NCBI GenBank assembly: GCA_002309835.1
Contig: DBYL01000035.1
Coordinates: forward strand, 26,194-34,775
Origin: Bacteroidales bacterium UBA1187
Lineage (GTDB): Bacteria; Bacteroidota; Bacteroidia; Bacteroidales; Paludibacteraceae
DNA length: 8,582 nucleotides
Direction of reading: 5' to 3'
Each line of letters opens with the position of its first letter. Position 1 is the first letter of the stretch. The notes beneath the pieces were generated by a model. That model worked only from the letters and a program-made list of their open reading frames with translations. It was not told the origin of the DNA and ran no database searches. Shown here in pieces: positions 1 through 5,817 of the stretch. The position numbers and the translations under genes are program-made.

Positions 1-143
1 GTCTGAGCTACAGCCAGTTGATGGGCGCCCTCAAGAACGCAGGTATCGTCATCAACCGCAAGGCGCTTGCCGACCTCGCCATGAATCAACCCGCTGCTTT
101 CAAGGCAGTTGTTGATCAAGCAAAGAAGAAAGCTGCTAAGTAA
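1..143 (+). CDS. rplT: 50S ribosomal protein L20, C-terminal part (partial at window start)
   Basis: The frame is open from base 3 and gives the last 46 residues of a protein ending in a TAA stop at 141-143. The translation reads SYSQLMGALKNAGIVINRKA, then LADLAMNQPAAFKAVVDQAK and a lysine-rich tail. This is the typical end of bacterial L20, where 'YS.f..gLkkAgi.ldRk.LAdLA..d..aF..lv..a' is conserved. L20 binds 23S rRNA early in assembly of the large ribosomal subunit and in many bacteria represses its own operon (infC-rpmI-rplT). Those upstream genes would lie outside the window. The gene is followed after about 10 nt by structured element copy A and then by the terminator at 288-321, so the rplT transcript probably carries the element in its 3' end. 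Confidence 0.93.
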   Translation, partial: LSYSQLMGALKNAGIVINRKALADLAMNQPAAFKAVVDQAKKKAAK

Positions 144-152
144 ATCCCCAAT

Positions 153-272
153 GGGGCCCCCGAAAAAATCGTGCATTTGCTAAGAAAATGAACGTTTTTT
201 GGGGGAGAGCGGAGCGCCCGAGTACCTACTTTGAAAACGTGGTTTTCAAACGCGTACGAGGGATGCGAACGC
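153..272 (+). ncRNA. Structured element, copy A (candidate RNA downstream of rplT)
   Basis: The element starts with GGGGCCCC (153-160). Hairpin P1 follows: CCCCC 157-161 and AAAAAA 163-168 pair with TTTTTT 195-200 and GGGGG 201-205, with G162 bulged and a 26-nt loop. After the linker AGA comes the long irregular hairpin P2. Its pairs, from the base, are GCG 209-211/CGC 270-272, a GA/GAA internal loop, GCG 214-216/TGC 264-266, CCC 217-219/GGG 260-262, a tandem GA/GA, GTAC 222-225/GTAC 254-257, a 4/3 internal loop and a 9-bp apical stem 230-238/242-250. The same plan is found at 1172-1267 with different apical sequence but conserved pairing. It lies between the rplT stop and the terminator. A Bacteroidales-1 RNA motif is described as usually lying downstream of L20 genes; I cannot test here whether this is that motif. 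I see no convincing promoter of its own. Confidence 0.6.
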
Positions 273-287
273 GACAGTTCTTACAAC

Positions 288-321
288 AAAAAAGGCTCGC
301 AATCATGCGAGCTCTTTTTTT
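288..321. terminator. Bidirectional intrinsic terminator between rplT and dapA
   Basis: A perfect 7-bp stem GCTCGCA (295-301)/TGCGAGC (306-312) has the loop ATCA (302-305). It has six A residues on its left (288-293) and seven T residues on its right (315-321), so it can stop transcription from both sides: rplT and copy A on the plus strand, dapA on the minus strand. The dapA stop codon (complement of 303-305) lies in the loop, so dapA translation ends inside the terminator hairpin. Confidence 0.85.
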
Positions 322-1154
322 ATCTTTTCCTGTAGTTCGGGGCTTGCGGGAACTAAGGGAAGTCGCAAGTAGTTCTGGATGATGCCTTTCTGTGCCAGCA
401 CGGCTTTGATGCCTACAGGATTGCCTTCGGCAAAGAGTAGGCGAATCATCTCTGCATATCGAGTTTGAAGAGCTTGGTCCTTTTTATGGACAATATCGTA
501 GAAATCTTGTGGGAAAGCATTTGAGGCTACGGATATCAGTCCTGCACCTCCGGCTTGCATCACTTCGCAGGCTATTCCGTCATCGCCGGATATGACGAGG
601 AGATGACCTGCCGCTAAGTCGATGAGGTGTTTAATCTGCTCGAGGTTGCCGCTGGCTTCTTTGATGCCGAGGATTTTGTCGGGATGGGCTTCATAGATGC
701 GCATGACCGTTTCGGGTAGCAGGTTCACGCCCGTGCGCCCGGGAACATTATAGAGAATAACGGGAATCGGACTCGCCTCTGCTACCTTGCAGAAATGCTG
801 ATATAGGCCTTCTTGGTTCGGTTTGTTATAGAACGGGCATACACTTAGGATAGCCTCGAAGCCTGTGAGATCTATCGAGCGTAAGGTCTCACAAACCGCT
901 GCCGTACAGTTACCTCCCACGCCTAAAACTAATGGAAGACGACCATTCACATATTTGCGAATAAACGTACGCACTTCTTCGCGTTCTTTCTCTGTCATGG
1001 TAACGGCTTCACCAGTTGTACCGAGAACGACGATATAATCCACAGCGCCTGTTAACTGCGTGTCTAACAGTCGTTGAAGTGCTTCGTAATCCACACTTCC
1101 GTCCGCGCTAAACGGCGTAACTAATGCTGTGCCAATTCCTAATAATTTACTCAT
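303..1154 (-). CDS. dapA: 4-hydroxy-tetrahydrodipicolinate synthase
   Basis: This 283-residue cytoplasmic enzyme condenses pyruvate with aspartate semialdehyde, the first committed step to diaminopimelate and lysine. The (beta/alpha)8 barrel is full length for the family. Visible motifs are GTTGE at 45-49 (pyruvate carboxylate binding, equivalent to the E. coli Thr44-Thr45 region), PFYNKPNQEGL around 107-117 with the relay Tyr at 109, YNVPGRTG at 135-142 with the catalytic Tyr135 and substrate-binding Arg140, and GIKEASG at 163-169 with Lys165 as the Schiff-base lysine. All key residues are present. It is the last gene of the minus-strand operon, 113 nt after the preceding gene. That gap holds structured element copy B, oriented antisense to this operon. 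The stop codon falls in the loop of the terminator. N-acetylneuraminate lyase is a homologue, but the motif set and DapA-like length favour DapA. Confidence 0.95.
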   Translation of the reverse strand: MSKLLGIGTALVTPFSADGSVDYEALQRLLDTQLTGAVDYIVVLGTTGEAVTMTEKEREEVRTFIRKYVNGRLPLVLGVGGNCTAAVCETLRSIDLTGFEAILSVCPFYNKPNQEGLYQHFCKVAEASPIPVILYNVPGRTGVNLLPETVMRIYEAHPDKILGIKEASGNLEQIKHLIDLAAGHLLVISGDDGIACEVMQAGGAGLISVASNAFPQDFYDIVHKKDQALQTRYAEMIRLLFAEGNPVGIKAVLAQKGIIQNYLRLPLVPASPELQEKIKKELA

Positions 1155-1171
1155 AAATTATAATTCTGTTA

Positions 1172-1267
1172 GGGGCCCCGCAAATTTTAATTTGTGGGGA
1201 GAGCGAGCACATCCGAGTACTTACTACTAAAATAAATTTTAGTACATGTACGAGGATAGTGTGCGCG
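1172..1267 (+). ncRNA. Structured element, copy B (between the 181-residue gene and dapA)
   Basis: Copy B has the same plan as the element at 153-272. GGGGCCCC (1172-1179) opens it. P1 pairs CCCC 1176-1179 and GCAAAT 1180-1185 with ATTTGT 1190-1195 and GGGG 1196-1199, with one G-U pair and loop TTTA. After the AGA linker, P2 pairs GCACA 1207-1211/TGTGC 1260-1264, TCC 1212-1214/GGA 1254-1256 (TAG bulge), a GA/GA tandem mismatch, GTAC 1217-1220/GTAC 1248-1251, a 4/3 internal loop, and apical stem 1225-1233/1236-1244. The element ends against the stop codon of the upstream minus-strand gene (1268-1270) and starts 17 nt before the dapA ATG. If it is an RNA in the plus sense it is antisense to the operon. 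If it is read within the operon, the reverse complement can still fold, but the GA tandems become TC/TC mismatches. Confidence 0.55.
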
Positions 1268-1813
1268 TCAATCATTGCTCTTAATAGTTGTTAAATATTG
1301 CATGATCTGGTCATATAACCACGAGGCTTCAACTTTCAGTTCTTCGCCTTGCTCCAGCGAGAAATCGGGTAGGGAGAGAAGCATGTCATGAATACCTTCT
1401 CCTAAGTTCAACCCTACTTTGAAGTCCGCATCCGTAAACATCGCAATGTATCGCAGCTGTCGGCTAGGCCGCGTAGTAAGATCGATGAGTAAGTCGTAGT
1501 GTTCGGCCTGCAAATCAGTGATCACGTAGTCGCGCGGTTTGCCCCAAATGTTATAATCGTTCAAACCCAAGATGCGGCTTTGCGGCAGGATGAGCGTTTG
1601 TATTTCTTTCTTCTCCACAAAACCCCACATCGTCACGTCCATCTGGCGACGCAGCAGGTCTTGGCGAATAGATTTAATACTATCGTTGCGCTCCAATACG
1701 TCACTCTCATAAATGATCATGACCTTCAGCTGCCTGTCCAAGTGCGGAAACCGCGGATTACGCTCCGGTTGCTTACCTGCGATGTAATCAAATATCTTTT
1801 GTTTCAGTCCCAT
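1268..1813 (-). CDS. Conserved protein of unknown function between ligA and dapA (181 residues)
   Basis: I recognise this only as a protein of the kind seen beside ligA and dapA in Bacteroidales; I give it no function. It is a soluble 181-residue protein without signal peptide or membrane segment. The N-terminus is basic (MGLKQKIFDYIAGKQPERNP). A beta-strand KVMIIYESD (30-38) is followed by a charged helix (40-58), suggesting an alpha/beta fold. The segment YDLLIDLTTRPSRQLRYIAM at 106-125, followed by FTDADFKVGLNLGEG to about 140, looks like the conserved core. The ATG lies 13 nt after the ligA stop, and the intervening bases come from a 14-bp tandem duplication that leaves GAAGATTGAAGAA just upstream of the start. 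The TGA stop touches the end of structured element copy B. Placement inside the operon implies co-expression with ligA and dapA. Confidence 0.85.
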   Translation of the reverse strand: MGLKQKIFDYIAGKQPERNPRFPHLDRQLKVMIIYESDVLERNDSIKSIRQDLLRRQMDVTMWGFVEKKEIQTLILPQSRILGLNDYNIWGKPRDYVITDLQAEHYDLLIDLTTRPSRQLRYIAMFTDADFKVGLNLGEGIHDMLLSLPDFSLEQGEELKVEASWLYDQIMQYLTTIKSND

Positions 1814-1815
1814 AG

Positions 1816-1843
1816 TTCTTCAATCTTCATTCTTCAATCTTCA
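1816..1843. repeat. 14-bp tandem duplication at the ligA stop
   Basis: TTCTTCAATCTTCA occurs twice, head to tail, at 1816-1829 and 1830-1843. On the minus strand the first-read copy encodes the ligA end (KIEE) and the second supplies the TGA stop and the leader of the next gene. As 14 is not a multiple of three, the duplication shifts the frame. With a single copy ligA would continue four residues (LWD after EE) and overlap the next gene's start. Confidence 0.9.
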
Positions 1844-3851
1844 ATAAAAACTCCTCCTCGCTGACGAGAGGCACTCCGAGTTCTTCGGCTTTCTTGCGTT
1901 TTTCCGGTCCCATGTTCTCTCCGGCTAAGATGAACGAGGTTTTCTTGCTTACCGAACCTACGTTTTTGCCGCCGTGGGTCTCTATCAGGGCCTTATATTC
2001 GTCGCGAGAATGATGAGCAAACGTACCGGATATGACGATGGCGAGACCGGCTAACTTATCGCTCGTAGGCGCCGCCTCTTCCTCGCCTTCCATCTGTACA
2101 CCAGCCTGACGCAACCGCTCTAAGATCTCGAGATTACGGATATCCTCAAAATACTTGACGATATTCTCCGCAATCTGCGGACCTACATCTTCGATGGCAC
2201 AAAGCTCTTCCGCCGTGGCCCACTGGAGGCGGTCGATAGAGTTGTATTTGCGGGCGATCTTCTTCGCTGTCGTCTCACCTACCATCCTAATTCCCAGCGC
2301 GAACAGCACGCGGCTCCACGGCACTTGTTTGGACGCCTCGATGCCGGCTAACATATTCTGCGCACTCTTCTCGCCGAGGCGCTCTTGCGCCGCAACATCT
2401 TCGGCTTTCAGATCGTATATATCTGCGATATTATGCAGCAGTCCTTGACGGTAGAGTAGGTCGATGGTCTCTTCTCCGAGGCCTTCTATATCCATCGCTT
2501 TACGGCTCACGAAATGCTCTATCTTTCCTTTTATCTGCGGCGGACAACCGGCCTCGTTCGGACATCTCCACGCCGCTTCTCCTTCTACGCGCACTAACTT
2601 CGCTCCGCACTCCGGACAAATGGTCGGGAAAGAATAAACCTCTCTTCCCTTTAGGGAGGAGTCGGAGGTAGGCTCCTCCTTCCCGGTAATCTTCGGAATG
2701 ATCTCACCGCCTTTCTCCACCCATACTTGGTCGCCCGGACGGATGTCGAGCGATTTGATGAAGTCTTCGTTATGGAGCGTAGCGCGTTGTACCATCGTGC
2801 CGCTTAACTGCACCGGTTCGAGGTTCGCCACAGGCGTTACCACACCCGTTCTGCCCACCTGGTAGGTGATCTCTTTGAGTAAGGTCAATTGTTTCTCTGC
2901 GGGGAACTTATACGCGATGGCCCAACGAGGTGTCTTAGCCGTATATCCGAGTTCTTCTTGTTGCGCTAAGTTATTGACTTTCAGTACAATACCGTCTGTC
3001 GCTACCGGCAGGTTCTTACGCTCTGTATCCCAGAACGCGATGTACGCCATCACCTCATCGACAGAGTGGCATACCTTAATCGCATCGCTGATATGAAAGC
3101 CCCATTCTTTGGCTGTCTGCAGTCGTTCAAAATGTGTCTTACCCGGTAACTGTTCGCCGATCATGTAATACAGATAGGCGTCGAGTCCGCGTCTCGCTAC
3201 TTCCCGCGGATCCTGCAGTTTGAGTGTACCCGAAGCGGCGTTGCGCGGGTTGGCGAAGAGCGGTTCTTCTTGTTCCTCCCGTTCCTTATTGAGCGCTTCA
3301 AACCGTTCCCACGGCAGCAGTACCTCTCCGCGCAGTTCAAAGAACGCCGGCACGTCTGCTCGCTCTATCTTCCATGGAATGGAAGGAATGGTCTTAATGT
3401 TCGCAATCACATCGTCGCCTTGCTGTCCGTCGCCTCTGGTGAGTGCCCGAACAAGCACTCCATGGTCATACCAAAGACTGATACTCAAGCCGTCGTATTT
3501 GAGTTCGCAAACGATCTCTACGCCCGAAGGTAATTTACGCACCCAATCCTCAATCTCTTCGCGCGAATAACTATTCGCCAGCGATAACATCGGGTACTTA
3601 TGCTTGACTTGCGCAAAGCCTTTCTTGCCCAAATCGCTTCCTACATGCTGGGTAGGGGATTTGGGGTCAAACATATCGGGAAACATCGCCTCCAGATCTT
3701 GCAGGCGATGCATCTTAAAGTCGAAATCTTGGTCGGAGAGAGTAGGCTGGTTAAGTACATAGTACTTATAGTTGGCTTCTTCCAACTCTTTGCGCAGGTT
3801 TCTTAACTCCTCGCGCTCCGGTTCTTCTATTTCCGAGAAGAGATCAAACAT
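1827..3851 (-). CDS. ligA: NAD-dependent DNA ligase
   Basis: This 674-residue enzyme seals nicks in duplex DNA using NAD+ and is essential for joining Okazaki fragments and for repair. All family domains are visible in order. The N-terminal Ia domain (about 10-75) has YKYYVLNQPTLSDQDFD for NMN binding. The adenylation domain has the nucleophile Lys118 in KYDG (118-121), RGDG at 139-142, FELRGEV at 171-177 and DGIVLKVN at 286-293. An OB fold (about 325-400) includes the GRTGVVTPVA motif. The zinc finger has Cys412, Cys415, Cys430 and Cys436. Helix-hairpin-helix repeats (about 450-575) include GIRMVGETTAK. A BRCT domain (about 597-674) contains the ISGTF motif. The length is normal (E. coli LigA is 671). 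The ATG is only 6 nt after the stop of the upstream nuclease gene, indicating one transcript. The C-terminal residues LKIEE and stop are set by a 14-bp duplication. Confidence 0.97.
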   Translation of the reverse strand: MFDLFSEIEEPEREELRNLRKELEEANYKYYVLNQPTLSDQDFDFKMHRLQDLEAMFPDMFDPKSPTQHVGSDLGKKGFAQVKHKYPMLSLANSYSREEIEDWVRKLPSGVEIVCELKYDGLSISLWYDHGVLVRALTRGDGQQGDDVIANIKTIPSIPWKIERADVPAFFELRGEVLLPWERFEALNKEREEQEEPLFANPRNAASGTLKLQDPREVARRGLDAYLYYMIGEQLPGKTHFERLQTAKEWGFHISDAIKVCHSVDEVMAYIAFWDTERKNLPVATDGIVLKVNNLAQQEELGYTAKTPRWAIAYKFPAEKQLTLLKEITYQVGRTGVVTPVANLEPVQLSGTMVQRATLHNEDFIKSLDIRPGDQVWVEKGGEIIPKITGKEEPTSDSSLKGREVYSFPTICPECGAKLVRVEGEAAWRCPNEAGCPPQIKGKIEHFVSRKAMDIEGLGEETIDLLYRQGLLHNIADIYDLKAEDVAAQERLGEKSAQNMLAGIEASKQVPWSRVLFALGIRMVGETTAKKIARKYNSIDRLQWATAEELCAIEDVGPQIAENIVKYFEDIRNLEILERLRQAGVQMEGEEEAAPTSDKLAGLAIVISGTFAHHSRDEYKALIETHGGKNVGSVSKKTSFILAGENMGPEKRKKAEELGVPLVSEEEFLLKIEE

Positions 3852-3857
3852 GCCGCT

Positions 3858-5411
3858 TTAGCGCACGATAAACTTATACGGAAAAACTTGTGTCTCGTAA
3901 TAGACATAGAGGATATATACGCCCGGTGCGGACGGCAGGTCCACTGTCTGCGAATTCTTCTCTATCTTCGCGCTCTTGACCGAGCGTCCGCTGACGTCAT
4001 AGATCGCGTAGTAACTGTCTTGACCTCCGGCCCGATAGGCATCGTTGATGACGAGTTGGTGCGCAGAGCCTTTGTAAATATCAATAGTGTTGACAGCAGG
4101 TTTGGGATCATAAATAGCGGTGTTATCCAATTTCAGACCTACCAGCACAGGGTCGTGGTCCGAGCAGCGGAACATCGTGTTGTCTCCGCTCGATTTATCG
4201 TATGTATAGCGATCATTCTCATCGGAGTTGATATGCAGCGCCGCCATTCCCGTTACTTGCGGAAACATAGTGGCATTACAGATAGCGTGGTCGAGGTATC
4301 CGGCCAGACCTCCGAACTGATAACTGTAACTACTATCGGCATGGAAAGCGCGATGCAGGTCAATCATACCATTATCCAGCATCAGTTTGATAGGATCCTC
4401 TTTGGCATAGGCATTCAGGTCACCCATGATAAGAATATCTTTCTCCTTGAGCTGCGGAGCGATACGTTTATGCAGGTCGATAATCGACTGCGCTTCCTCT
4501 ACGCGGTCCGCATTCCATGCACCCTGACCGTCATTCTGGTTGGCGTTGGTACCCGTACCATTACCGGATTTCGCTTTGAAGTGGTTAACGGAGAAAATAA
4601 ACTGCTCGCCCGTTCCTAACTCCTCAAAACACCACATTTTCTTGCGGAAATTGGTACGCGTATTGCTGGCTTGGATAGCGCCATAGGGTTTCACTTTTTT
4701 GCTATCGTAGATAAAGGCAACGGTTTGATAGGTGTTTCCTCCATCGTTATCGGAGCGCCTGTATGTACGTCCCGGAAGGCGCGCATTGAGATAATCCGTA
4801 ATCTCTTGAAGACCTACTGTACCTCCCTCTAACTCCACCAGACCGATGACGTCGGCATTGATAAACGAAAGGGCATTGATAATCTTGTCCCGCTGCTTGC
4901 TATGATTGTTGTTCGCAACGAAATAGTTCTCCAGATTCATCGTACAAATCAGCAGACGATAATCTCCCAAGTCCGGGAAATTAGCTTCTAAGTCCGAACG
5001 CTTATCTCCTACCCATGTGCCGCTTTTATAACTTAGTTTGTTGGTGCTGATCACGTCGGCCTTGAGATTATATATCTTACCTCGGCAGCGATATGCATAC
5101 GCGCCGCTGAGTCCGCTTAACTCCATCATTCCCTTACCGTTCATGCTCACTACGGATTGGTATGCCGCGGTGCGCGGATAGGCCTGATTCGTGCCGGTGA
5201 AAAGGATACGCGGCGCAATCGTCAGAGCTGACGACGAGAGGTCGTTAGCGGCAATTATCATCGGAGTATCAAAAATAACGGTTTGGCCGACATAAGGTTT
5301 CAACTCATCCGTAGTCCAAGTCTCCGGATCACTGATTGTGATGTGCGTTTGCGCCACTATCAATTGGCACAACACCATAACGGACATCAAAAGCGAAAAA
5401 CGAGTTTTCAT
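3858..5411 (-). CDS. Secreted EEP-superfamily nuclease with C-terminal type IX sorting domain
   Basis: The product is a 517-residue exported protein of the endonuclease/exonuclease/phosphatase (Mg-dependent, DNase I-like) superfamily, resembling extracellular nucleases. A signal peptide covers about 1-21 (MKTRFSLLMSVMVLCQLIVA then Q). Residues 22-130 form a beta-rich module. The catalytic domain (about 150-430) shows MNLENYF (Asn159), VELE (Glu193), VNHFKAKSG (His277), GDLNAY (Asp331, Asn333), LDHAI (Asp374, His375) and CSDHDPV (Asp418, His419). The last 50 residues, with AIYDVSGRSV and ending in YKFIVR, match the type A Por/T9SS sorting-domain pattern, so it is probably exported through the outer membrane and anchored or released. 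The start at 5411 was chosen because the -7 box at 5435-5442 puts transcription start near 5428, leaving a 17-nt leader. The upstream ATG at 5465 is in the promoter, and one at 5423 would leave almost no leader. Substrate (DNA, RNA or a phosphodiester) is not determined. Confidence 0.88.
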   Translation of the reverse strand: MKTRFSLLMSVMVLCQLIVAQTHITISDPETWTTDELKPYVGQTVIFDTPMIIAANDLSSSALTIAPRILFTGTNQAYPRTAAYQSVVSMNGKGMMELSGLSGAYAYRCRGKIYNLKADVISTNKLSYKSGTWVGDKRSDLEANFPDLGDYRLLICTMNLENYFVANNNHSKQRDKIINALSFINADVIGLVELEGGTVGLQEITDYLNARLPGRTYRRSDNDGGNTYQTVAFIYDSKKVKPYGAIQASNTRTNFRKKMWCFEELGTGEQFIFSVNHFKAKSGNGTGTNANQNDGQGAWNADRVEEAQSIIDLHKRIAPQLKEKDILIMGDLNAYAKEDPIKLMLDNGMIDLHRAFHADSSYSYQFGGLAGYLDHAICNATMFPQVTGMAALHINSDENDRYTYDKSSGDNTMFRCSDHDPVLVGLKLDNTAIYDPKPAVNTIDIYKGSAHQLVINDAYRAGGQDSYYAIYDVSGRSVKSAKIEKNSQTVDLPSAPGVYILYVYYETQVFPYKFIVR

Positions 5412-5434
5412 GTGTAATTTCATTAAATCGGCTA

Positions 5435-5466
5435 CAAAAGTACAAAAAAATTTGCATTCTTGCAAA
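5435..5466 (-). promoter_or_regulatory. Promoter of the nuclease-ligA-dapA operon
   Basis: Read on the minus strand, TTTG (complement of 5463-5466) is followed after 20 nt by TACTTTTG (complement of 5435-5442). This matches the Bacteroidota primary sigma consensus TTTG-N19/20-TAnnTTTG. Transcription would begin near 5428. The -33 box lies in the spacer of the opposing promoter. Confidence 0.8.
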
Positions 5467-5482
5467 AAAAATCGTAACTTTG
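5451..5482 (+). promoter_or_regulatory. Promoter of the ftsB-like/ruvC/ferredoxin cluster
   Basis: TTTG (5451-5454), a 20-nt spacer and TAACTTTG (5475-5482) fully match the Bacteroidota TTTG-N19/20-TAnnTTTG promoter. Transcription would begin near 5489, about 15 nt before the ATG at 5504. It overlaps the divergent promoter so that each -33 box sits in the other's spacer. Confidence 0.82.
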
Positions 5483-5503
5483 CACACGATTTTGGGAAAT
5501 TGT

Positions 5504-5812
5504 ATGTCTTTTAGTGAGTTTTGGACATTGATTAAGGTGCGGAAATGGGGCAAATATGTGATTACGGTTGTCCTCTTCTTGCTGGTGTTTCTTTTTATCG
5601 GAGACCAGAGTATTCTGCGCTTTATTCATCGTCAGCAGGAGATCAATCGTTTGGAGGAGCAGCGGGATATGTATCAGCAGTCGGCAGAGCAGGCGCAGCG
5701 AGAGATACAACTGCTGCATAATGCCGACAGTCTGGAGCGCTTCGCGCGCGAACAATATTTTATGCATAATGAGAACGAGGATGTATATCTTGTAGAGGAG
5801 AGTGAAAAGTGA
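5504..5812 (+). CDS. ftsB: FtsB/DivIC-family septum formation initiator
   Basis: This 102-residue bitopic membrane protein has a short cytoplasmic N-terminus with basic residues (about 1-16, KVRKWGK). One transmembrane helix follows (about 17-33, YVITVVLFLLVFLFIG). A coiled coil (about 40-72, RQQEINRLEEQRDMYQQSAE and onward) leads to a conserved end, LERFAREQYFMHNENEDVYL. This layout is that of FtsB/DivIC, which in other bacteria joins FtsL and FtsQ/DivIB to link peptidoglycan synthesis to the divisome. The ATG at 5504 is preferred over an in-frame TTG at 5480, because that TTG lies inside the -7 box. It is the first gene of a plus-strand cluster and is followed after 5 nt by a small membrane protein gene. 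The family assignment is firm; the symbol is given by family, since FtsB and DivIC cannot be told apart from sequence alone. Confidence 0.88.
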   Translation: MSFSEFWTLIKVRKWGKYVITVVLFLLVFLFIGDQSILRFIHRQQEINRLEEQRDMYQQSAEQAQREIQLLHNADSLERFAREQYFMHNENEDVYLVEESEK

Positions 5813-5817
5813 AGCGT

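Noticed and set aside
175..201. Possible Bacteroidota promoter inside copy A (TTTG 176-179, TTTG at 198-201)
   Set aside because: The box lacks the TA of TAnnTTTG and the spacer is about 14 nt, too short for the consensus.
188..382. 64-residue open frame on the plus strand across structured element copy A and the terminator
   Set aside because: It runs through both hairpins, the terminator and the end of dapA on the other strand, has no recognisable protein features, and is better explained as chance.
1141..1168. Possible minus-strand promoter directly before dapA (TTTG then TAATTTAT)
   Set aside because: The -7 sequence deviates at the final TG and overlaps the start codon, leaving no leader; dapA is more simply read from the operon promoter.
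5412..5465. Extended N-terminus of the secreted nuclease (ATG at 5465)
   Set aside because: The added 18 residues overlap the promoter boxes and would bury the signal peptide; the ATG at 5411 fits both promoter and signal peptide.
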